From Liquidambar formosana (taxonomy: Eukaryota; Streptophyta; Magnoliopsida; Saxifragales; Altingiaceae): 64,000 nt of DNA. This document shows positions 55,224 through 64,000 of this stretch, one piece after another. The stretch covers positions 36,376,536-36,440,535 of the forward strand of contig CM077823.1 of assembly GCA_039720395.1 (NCBI GenBank), given 5' to 3'. Below the pieces are notes generated by a model. It ran no database searches, was not told where the DNA came from, and was given only the letters and a program-made list of their open reading frames with translations. Position numbers and translations under genes: made by a program. Within the stretch, counting starts at the first letter, position 1. Each line of letters starts with the position of its first letter.

Positions 55224-58200
55224 TTATGTTTCCTTCAATGAACCACGCTTAGACCTTTTCAGCTCCCATGGTGGTAGGCAGCCTTTATAATGGGAGTGTA
55301 AGAACAATGAAGATATTGATACTTCCTTCTGATGCATGGAGATTGATGACAAGCAAGTGAAGGTGCTTCTCAGTCTTTTCTTTTCACTGTCAGAATCTTG
55401 GAACTTGGGGTCGTGTCGCACAGTAGAAGGTTTAAGGGAATGAGGGAGTATGCAGTTGCAGATTGAACCTACAGAGAGTTGAAAAAAATAATTAATGATA
55501 AATAAAATAAAAAATAAATAAAGAAAAATGGGGGAAAAGGACATGATGCAAGCATGCCGTCTAATGATCATCGCAATGATTTTCAACGGAAAACTAAAAT
55601 GATTAGAGGTGGTGAGAAAGAGTATATGTGCCAGGGATTTAACAGAGCATATGGCCCTTGATAGAATTGAATGTCATAATAGGATTCATGTAGCCGACCC
55701 CATGTAGTTGGGATTAAGGTTTTGTTGACTTGAGTGACTGGACTTGAAAATGGTCTGACAAACTCTGTAACCCTTTTAACATAAAAATGAGACTCAAATT
55801 GAATCATGAGAACAAGTTGATGTACAGGGAAACCATCTCATACAGAAACTGAGCCTCAGGGAGTCATCGGTGCCTCATATTTCATGCTATAAGGTACTAT
55901 ACTACTATTCTCTAGGGGTTTGAGCCTCCAAAGCAAATGCTGAAGCACAATCATCAACTATCTCTAATACTGACTTCAAAACATGAGCATGATGGAGTTT
56001 TGAAAAGTAACTCTCCTTGTAAAATTAGAGTGCCAAGAGGCGTAAAAATCAAATCAAATACCTATTTTAGCAAGTCGGTTTACCCATTTCGGGATTCGGT
56101 TCCCAGTCAGCCTGTAACATATATCCTCGCAGAAATGGTTGCAGTTCTTAACGATCAAGTGATACGTATCTCCATTGTAGCTTGCAGATTGGTTCTCCAT
56201 GAACTCCCTAACTTGGAAAGGGTCCAAGCATGTTGTCCCCATGAAAATTGACTTCCTAAACTTGAATCCAGGGCATTGGCGAGGTTCAATCTCAAAGACA
56301 CCACTTGAAGGGTAGTCATGGGCACCAAAAGCATATTCTACACCATGAACTGTAAACATGCAAATGGTCAATCAGAAACTCTGCTTCATGCTACAAATAT
56401 TGTGGGACATGAAGAGAAATGACAAAGCAAATTTTCCAAAGTGAATTGGATTAATTCTCCTTCTAGTTTCCAAACATAGCCTACAAATTCCAGATTCCCT
56501 GTCCTAAGTGTTGAGATAAACATGTCTGTACTACATACATATGTATGCATGGAGGGAGGTACATAGATCGATACATAAATATGCATATTATGTGTATATG
56601 TACGTGTCTATAATGCATGCAAGAAAATTATTTAAAATATAGGAAAATGCAACAATGAGACAATTATAGAAATTTGAAGTTTAGTTGATAATTTGCGGGA
56701 AGAAATAAATAAAGCATGAACTTAAGCTCTACTCAACAAAGCCTCATCCCTAATATTTTGAATCCACTTTATGCATCCTCTCTGGCCATACTCCAACAAG
56801 GGCTATATTTGCTAGTAAATCCTTGGTTGTCATTCTAAGCAAAGGCTTTTCAATACCAGCATGTGATGATTTCTACACACTTGAACTGACTTGATTTGAA
56901 ATAAATAAAGCATAAACTTAAGCTCTACTCAACAAAGCCTCATCCCTAATATTTTGAATCCACTTTATGCATCCTCACTGACCATACTCCAACAAGGGCT
57001 ATATTTGCTAGTAAATCCTTGGTTGTCATTCTCAGCAAAGGCTTTTCAATACCAGCATGTGATGATTTCTACACACTTGAACTGACTTGATTTATGATCT
57101 ATATTACAATAGCGCAAAGAGGGAGAGCTTCAATTAGTGCCTATGTGTATGATTGTGTATCTGTATATATTATAAATAAAAGTGTATTCATACATGCATG
57201 CATACTTGTCCACAAGGACAAAAGGCAAACATTCCTCAAATACGTAAATATGAGCAATAATTATGGGGTTATTGACTGAGCACAAAAATTTGAGATCAAG
57301 ACAATTCACAAGCAACACTTTAGGAGGTCTAGATAGGAATTTTTGTGGGATTAAGTCATAGCAGCATTTTTTTATATCTTTAATAACAGCAGATGGGATT
57401 TTCATGGAAACATGCTCCTGGAAAATGGATCTGGGTAGAGGTGGGGTGTTTAGTTTCATAAGACAATTCTCAAATAGAGAGCACATTCACCACCCCTCTT
57501 GGATGAGAGGTTTTTATGGAACTACAATCCTGAAATGCCAGTGGAGAGTGAGCATGGGCGAGAAAATCCAACCGAATGCTTTGATTGCCATTGGGATTAA
57601 ATCTTTCTACAAAATTATTTACAGCAAGGATCAAGTCCTCTAAATCTAGCCAACTAAAGCTAAAGTAAGAATTCGAAAATTTGATGCTAGCTTTCCACTA
57701 GAAGAAATCACTTTAGCCAGTTAGCCTTTTTTAACATCCATAAAATAAAAGGTTTCAAGACATTGGTCAAACAGAGAGAGAGAGAGAAGAGGAGGGGGGG
57801 GGGGTTTGGCATTCTCTTGCAATTGCATTTTTTCTAAAACAATAGGTTCATAGAGTTTCATAAACAGATGGCATTTTAGTTCCCACTTAGTGAAACAGCA
57901 ATACATCTGCCCCAAAGGAAACATTTCCCCTCTTCTCATATAGTCAAATCCTTCTTTGGGTCAGTTCTTCCTGCTTCAATTTATTCACACAAACCTGCTT
58001 CCTTAAGGGGACCTCTCTCTTCGCCTCGTTGCCATGATAGCGAATAAGCACAGCCTTCTATTTCCCAGTGGACTCCATCATGTCAAGAACAATAGCTTAT
58101 TTCTTCTGATCAAGGTATTCATAATGGAAATTCTCAATTTTTTTCAAAACATATCAGTTTTTAGGAGAATACTTGTTGTTTTCATGTGCATAAAATCAAC

Positions 58201-58854
58201 TAAATCTAGTAGCTACCCTACAATGTCATTAAGTGACATACTATTTAGAAAAGTTACACTACTGATCCAATGATCTATTGATCAAGGTTTCATAATGGAA
58301 ATCCTCATTTTTTTTTTCGAAACAGACCATTTTTAAGGAGAATACTTGTTGACTCCATGTGCACAAAATCAACTAAGTCTAGTAACTACCATACAATGTC
58401 ATAAAGTGACATTTTTTAGAGAAGTTACCCTTAGCAATGTTCTCATGATCCTATGATTCAATAATTGATGGATTTTTTTTATGATGGATAAGGTAATATT
58501 GAGTGGAAACACAATGAGTATTTAAGCATTAACGCTCCATGATCTAGTACAATCAAAACAACAGTCTCCTCCAAGAACAAACACTATAAATTGAAGGTTT
58601 ATTCATCAAGAAAAATGCATCAAAATAAAGAAGGTAAGCTAACCTTCCACTGCAGAGTGAAAGATACCAAGCCCTGCCCAATAGACATAGCCATTAATGG
58701 GTGTCAGGTCATATACGTTGAGGTAAACAGGTGAGTTTCCTGGACTATAGCTTGCAGACTTCACTTTTGGGAACATGCAAAAACGGGTGGCTGATTTGCC
58801 ACTCAAACGAAGAGGCATGATGGAGCGCCAGCCATTCTTTGGTCCCGAGTTCAT
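55224..58854 (-). CDS. PPPDE-domain deSI-like cysteine protease
   Basis: Coding exons 58644-58854, 56062-56349 and 55224-55468 join to 247 residues. The PPPDE fold (deubiquitinating or deSUMOylating isopeptidases) covers about residues 40-180: PVYLNVYDLTPINGYVYW, then GIFHSAVEVHGVEYAFGAHD with the catalytic His, and YHLIVKNCNHFCEDICYRLTG with the catalytic Cys (the first Cys of NCNHFC). It resembles the plant deSI-like At4g17486 and At5g47310 group. The last about 80 residues are a low-complexity, Ser-rich, basic tail. The 5' UTR is probably split: an acceptor TGCAG|GCTGG at 58896/58897 and a donor near 60188, with a TATA box at 60481-60489. The substrate (SUMO or ubiquitin) cannot be told from sequence. 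The first coding intron holds two tandem duplications. Confidence 0.92.
56702..57093. repeat. Tandem duplication, 196-bp period
   Basis: Two copies starting GAAATAAATAAAGCAT and ending TTGAACTGACTTGATTT differ at only a few bases, so the event is recent. It lies in intron 1 of the deSI-like gene. Confidence 0.97.
57724..57800. repeat. GA microsatellite next to a G run
   Basis: GAGAGAGAGAGAGA then AGGAGG and about 12 G, in the same intron of the deSI-like gene. Confidence 0.7.
58107..58450. repeat. Diverged tandem duplication, 172-bp period
   Basis: TGATCAAGGT(A/T)TTCATAATGG, GGAGAATACTTGTTG and ACAATGTCAT(T/A)AAGTGACAT recur 172 bp apart. It is older than the 196-bp duplication in the same intron. 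Confidence 0.85.
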
Positions 58855-59344
58855 ATTTGAGGTGAAACCAGGAAATAATCAATGCCTAGTTCCAGCCTGC
58901 AATATGGAAACATAAGCACCAACAATTCTGTGAGAATGAACCATGGAAGTATATGAGAATGTAAGTATTCAGAAAGCACATAGTTTTGGTCTTGAAATGG
59001 CATGGTTTAAGTGAGAAGTAAATAAATTCTGACATATAATTTCCATTTGCTTCCTGAATAGCCTAAATCAACATTTATTTGCAACACCTCAGAGTTTAAA
59101 AACAAAGAGGAAATTTTTCACATCTCTGCATGACTGCATGTTACTCGTGTATGGGAACAAAGAGGAAATTCTTCAAATTTATTTGCAAAACTTCATCCTT
59201 TATGTTGTGAAAGTGCTATTGAAAGAAAAAGAAAAATAAAAGTTCGAACGTTTAAGAAGATATTTTATTTTCAGCTGTTAATCGTATATTCGTATATATG
59301 AATATCTGATCGAACCTTAACCTAGAATTGATGATCATAAAAAA

Positions 59345-59377
<33 letters not shown>

Positions 59378-60183
59378 ATTATCAAATAATGCCATCAGAT
59401 CCAATTTCAGATTTCAATTATTGGATCCCCATCCCCCACAAAATCCCAAAAAAACAAAACAGAAGCAGAAAAGAATGAATTTTTCTTTTTTTTATTCTCT
59501 CGATGGATAGAAGCAGAAAATAATAATGATAATAAAAGTGATAAATTCCTCTCCTTTTCTGTCATAAAATGGATAAATTCATCTATATAGCAACTTTAAT
59601 TTGGAATACAAAACAAAAGAGCAAAAATAAATCCTGTTATGACTTATGACACAACGAATTAGGATCTCAACTCAAATGAAAATCCAGGAAGAGGGCAAGC
59701 TACATATTCCAAAGAAAGAAGAAACTACGCATACAAGTAAGATTGCCGATGATGCAATATTTCAAGATAGGAGGTCAGATTCATGAGAAAACCCACATCT
59801 ATTTGGTTGCTGACACACAATGTTATGATAAAAATTAATAGGAAAACTTGAGTTATGTGGGATCTGATCTCTAATCCTTTATTCAAGTGAGCCTGATACT
59901 ACAGTTTGTCTTGGTTAAGGTCAGTTTTTCATTTATTTTGGAAACCAAAACAACTATTCCACATTTTCTCACAAACCAAACAGAGGAAAAAAAAAGAAAA
60001 AAGAAGAAGGAAAGCGGCTGAAGAGGGAACACAAATAATGTAGCTACTGATCCTACCCATAAAAGAAGGAGGAGAAAATAAACAGTACCATGAATACATG
60101 AATCAAAACAAATCAAGAAACACAATCCTTGAGAAAAATAAGCCAAACCCATTAGAGAAAGACTGAAAGTGAGAGTAACCCAC

Positions 60184-60489
60184 CTACCACATTGGAGAGG
60201 ACACCCATTACAGTGTGAAGGGAATTTCACCACCTCAACATGCTAAACAACCATTTTCAGAGCAGAGATAACACCTGAAGATGGAAGTGTGTATGTGTGT
60301 CTGAAACTCATACATCTTGTTTGTTGTCTGACAAAAAATGAAATGAAAGCTGGAGTACAGAAAGACTCCAGATAAAGAAAAAGGAAAAAGGAAAAATAAA
60401 ATTAAAATAAAAATAAATCTAGTGAACCAAAGGTGAAGGAGATCTCTGTATCTCCATACTCTGACTTGCTTTTACAGTAGCTTTATATA
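60184..60489 (-). promoter_or_regulatory. Probable promoter and non-coding first exon of the deSI-like gene
   Basis: On the minus strand TATATAAAG (60481-60489) is followed by a leader running to a donor at CAATGTG|GTAGGTG (60188) or GGTAG|GTGGGT (60184). The next acceptor is at 58897, 42 bases before the start codon. Confidence 0.5.
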
Positions 60490-62200
60490 TGTATATATGT
60501 ACGTATTTATGTATTTTAGAATCTCTATGCAGATTTATATAAGAAAAGTGATGTTGCCAAGTAAGATTTTTACATAATGAAGGCCTTGTCTTCCCTACAC
60601 ATGAAGTTGTCATCCATTGGTGTTCATTGGCAGCATCACTTTTGAGAAAATATAAATAATTACTATTGTTTTGTATTTTCTGGTATATATTTTTGTCTGC
60701 ATACACAAACTGTAACAAAAGCATGGATCTTTCACCTTCTTTTCTTGCCCCAAAAAAAAATATTTTATGGTGTAAAGTTTTACCCTTGGAATCTTGGGAG
60801 TCGTGGAGAGCTACTAACACAATCAATCTTCTTGTCAAAAGTTTCAGGATAACCAATCAGAAGAGGCCACCTAAGCATAATGGGACATCATGGGGAATTT
60901 AAATATTTTTTTAGACAGCTCGTGTCACACTCCTGAATATTGGCTTTTCTTTTGTTATTGGGTCTTTGCTTGACTTCTCCATGGACTAGATCCTAGAGAT
61001 AGACTGAATGACTGAATTACCCTCTGACCATTCATTTGTAGTCTGCTTAATTGCCTACAAAAATGAAAATACTCCTATGTAGCATTCTGCATTTTGTACT
61101 CAATTGGCATGGAAGAGAATTTGTATCTCCCACTCACATATAAAAAATGAGAGAGAGAACATTGTTTGTAACAGTAAACCCAAGACATAGACAGCCTCAG
61201 GAATGTAGCTAAATGTGTAATTTCCAAGCCAACCATGAGAATTTCACAGTTTGCAACATTAAGTACATGATTTGTTTAAGTAAGAAATAGGTAATAGCCT
61301 AGAAGATAGAATAGATTCTAACTTCAAAACAATTTAGGGACTATTTAGAAATCACGAAAATTCAGCCAACTACGGATAATTCTCTTTGAATCAATGTTGA
61401 CTCATGACTGCACAACTATTCCGTATATCTCTAACTTTGTCCACAAAACAAAGCATAAACACGCCTATTTTCAAGCCGACCATAAGTTGATTATTTAATT
61501 AAACGAAATGACATTTAAGATAGTGAACCCTACGTTAGCTTACTTCTAAAATTCTCAAATAGACCCTCGGTCTCATATTACCCAATATTGATTCCGCTAA
61601 GTGGGTTCTACCCGATGTTTCAAAGCACTTTGATATTAAGACATGGCTATGCAAACATTTTATGAATAAATCATCTTTTATGAGAGAGTGTTATCTGAGA
61701 GTGGGTTGCTTCTTTCTTAGGGCAACATCTCATATTGTTTGTGTGCACATGTGTGTTTTGCTGAAATAAATGCATCTACATATGGGTGTATAGCTTTTTT
61801 GGTATAACATAAATATGTAGGTCTACATTATTGAAGTCTTTAATTATCATTCATCATTGTTGTTATCAGAATTAAAGAAAAAGTTTTGGTATATTCATTG
61901 CAAGCAACCAAAAAAAAAAAATGAAATTGAATTGCTTGTGACAAATTGAATTGGCTGAACCCACCCAACTTTAAAAGTCCCAAGTCCTCATATTTTTTGG
62001 TCAATGAAAACTTGGGGTCGTTTTATGATTAAAAACTTAAAACAACTAATTGTACTTAGGAGTAACTAGGATTGTTGAACAAAGCAAATTATATTATTAG
62101 CAAAACATATCTCCAGACGCATTAGACTTGTTGGTGAGAAAAATCATGCAAATGTATATAGATTCATAGATTTGGTCTCATCAATATATACTAATTTTCT
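60490..62200. other. Intergenic, no gene recognised
   Basis: Between the deSI-like promoter and the hAT-type element. Several open frames (for example 60666-60902) show no family resemblance. Confidence 0.4.
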
Positions 62201-62206
62201 TATATC

Positions 62207-62995
62207 CAGGGGCGGAATTAGAAATCTTCAAATGCAGGGGCCAAGTTAAAAATATTTTAAACAATAATAATTTTAATCTTCACAATACAAGTTTTACTAT
62301 AAATTAAAATTGATAAATTTACTTCATTTTTTATTGTTTGGAATTTGGATCCCAACTCCCAAGTAAAATAACCTGTGGGAAAATTGGTAGATTTCATTTT
62401 ATAAATTATTATGATGATTTTTAATTTTTTTTTAATCTTTAATTTTTAATTGTTATGATGATTCTTAATTAAACACAGGTTCATAGTTTTTTCTTTAACT
62501 TAAATGACATGTGAAGGTATCATGTGTCCAATAACATAAAAATGAAGATAGGTAAATAGAAAACACTAATTATTTTATCTAGATACTGGACAAGGGTTCT
62601 AGCATCTTCCATTAAGACAATGATACAATGAATGAAAAATGGATAATCGAACCATACAGCAAAATCCATTATAGTCACTGTCAGAAACCACCGACCACGA
62701 AGGTTGTATTTGAACTCCAATCAAGATGGAGACTTGCTGCAAAGCCGAGTCCCAATCCACACTCATGAGCTTTTTCAAATCAATGATCGTGTTCTACGCA
62801 TGTAGGCTCAAATCAAGCTAATCCTCTTCCACTCTTTTACCTAACACTCATGGCAAACTTTTCCTCAAAACCTTCCCCACCGGCCACGGTATATGTTCCA
62901 TCACCATCATTAGCATCAAGTGTTAATTTTTCTTCAAAATTTTGCAGGGGCCATGGGCCCCCTTGGTTCCCACTCCCCATGTAGTTCCGCCCTGC
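62207..62995. mobile_element. Non-autonomous hAT-type element, 789 bp
   Basis: Starts CAGGGGCGGAATTAG and ends CTAGTTCCGCCCTG-like (TGTAGTTCCGCCCTG), which are inverted repeats of about 14 bp. A perfect 8-bp target duplication CTTATATC flanks it (62199-62206 and 62996-63003), as for hAT transposons. GCAGGGGCCA occurs just inside both ends. It has no transposase. The more GC-rich interior (62640-62930) could be captured sequence but I do not recognise it. Confidence 0.88.
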
Positions 62996-63366
62996 TTATA
63001 TCAATCCTATGCAATGCGGAATTGTACCTAATGTGTAGGTGAATTATATTATATAATTTACACATGCATGAAATACAACCCACGATGGCATTCCTGTAGC
63101 TTACATCAATCCATTATTATAATTTTCATTTGGAAGACTACTTACCCGCCACGTGTTAAATGCAAATATCTGTTTCGCGCCATTATTCAATTTATATATG
63201 TACTTGGGACCCGCGACAGCGTGTAAAGCACAGACAGGATCTGAGAAATCCGAATTTAAAGAGGAGAAACACATGGCGGTGGAGCACGTAGCTTCTGGAC
63301 CGTAGATATCATGTAGGAGGATCTCATCCGTCAATGCATAACAGCATAAAAGGAAAGTTCGTATCC

Positions 63367-63451
63367 TATATAACACACTCTAATTAACCCCTCCTCCTCT
63401 CTGACTCGGACTTCCACCTCAACTTCCTTCTCTCGCCATCAACACAGACAG
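63367..63451 (+). promoter_or_regulatory. Promoter and probable leader exon of a gene beyond the right edge
   Basis: TATATAA at 63367-63373 is followed by a C/T-rich leader that ends in CACAGACAG|GTCCCC (63451/63452), a possible donor before a CT microsatellite. No start codon of a recognised protein follows within the window. Confidence 0.4.
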
Positions 63452-63460
63452 GTCCCCCCC

Positions 63461-63491
<31 letters not shown>

Positions 63492-64000
63492 ACTGTATCA
63501 CACGCATACAAAGGACTCGTTTGTTTCGTTGAATTCGAGAAATCAGAATGGAATGAAATAAAATCTTAATAGAAATTCCATTCCGGTTCAAATAATAACA
63601 TGTAAATTTATTCAATATATGCCTTGAAGTAATCTTAATTAGGGTTTTGATTTGTATTTGTTGTCAATAATTCCATTCTCTTTGAATTCTGCCTGACGTC
63701 TTCATCTTTTTTTCCCCCTCAATATTAATGATATGTTTGGTCGCTGAGTATTAGTGAATTGGTAGGTATGATGAAGATAGATGTTTTATGAGTTTATGGG
63801 GATTTAAATCTAATTGTGGAGTACGATACTTGCATGCTTTACCATTCGTCTTGAATGGTATCTTCGTGATAAGATGTTATTTCAGTGCAAAATCAGGGGT
63901 TAAAAAGGAAGCAAAATAAAGAATTTGAACCTTGTATTATGTTACTTGACTTCCAAATAAGGGAAAACCCTCCTCCAAGCAGTTGTATTTGCATTAGTTT

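Noticed and set aside
63101..63376. 91-codon frame, - strand
   Set aside because: Overlaps the promoter region of the right-edge gene and matches no family I know.
1..64000. CRISPR arrays, bacterial operons, phage genes or an integrated virus
   Set aside because: None seen; gene structure is that of a plant nuclear genome.

Overview
The window looks like nuclear DNA of a flowering plant, probably a woody eudicot. The genes have many introns with GT-AG borders, the proteins closely match known plant families, UTRs carry CT/GA microsatellites, and AT-rich intergenic and intronic DNA is packed with MITEs, SINEs and one large Mutator-like transposon. All protein identities come from reading the translations and recalling family sequences; no database search was run.

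Layout: (1) 1-12.5 kb holds a tandem pair of DIR1-like lipid-transfer protein genes. The copy at 5.2 kb is intact; the copy at 10.1 kb has a frameshift in its signal peptide. MITE-like elements lie around them. (2) 12.5-13.65 kb (-) is an intronless cytokinin-synthesis isopentenyltransferase gene with an unusual in-frame 19-residue tandem repeat at its C terminus. (3) 13.7-21.8 kb has no recognised protein gene, but contains hairpin elements and an orphan promoter-like cluster (telo-box, site II, TATA). (4) 21.87-32.89 kb (-) is a complete 13-exon gene for the OST48 subunit of oligosaccharyltransferase. I could place every exon and the frame closes at 435 codons plus stop. One intron is GC-AG, and intron 1 carries two decayed copies of the end of exon 1 with its donor site. 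(5) 33.17-41.70 kb is an 8.5-kb Mutator-like element with 0.7-0.8-kb inverted repeats and a perfect 9-bp target duplication. It sits inside a 134-bp palindromic MITE that has its own 9-bp target duplication, immediately upstream of OST48. The element carries a FAR1-type transposase gene broken by one amber codon, a convergent gene for a GRF-zinc-finger membrane protein, and a captured two-exon fragment of a ubiquilin/DSK2 gene. (6) 43.5-48.2 kb (+) is a NEDD8-conjugating enzyme (RCE1/UBC12) gene with a 5'-UTR intron. (7) 49.6-52.65 kb (-) is a two-exon FQR1-like (WrbA) quinone reductase gene. (8) 55.2-60.5 kb (-) is a PPPDE/deSI-type cysteine-protease gene. (9) 62.2-63.0 kb is a non-autonomous hAT-type element with a perfect 8-bp target duplication. 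(10) At about 63.37 kb there is a promoter and probable first exon of a gene running off the right edge.

The host genes are unrelated housekeeping or signalling genes: N-glycosylation, neddylation, quinone reduction, cytokinin synthesis, lipid signalling and a deSUMOylase-like protease. No shared pathway or gene cluster is evident. The most informative part is the nested transposon at 33.1-41.8 kb.
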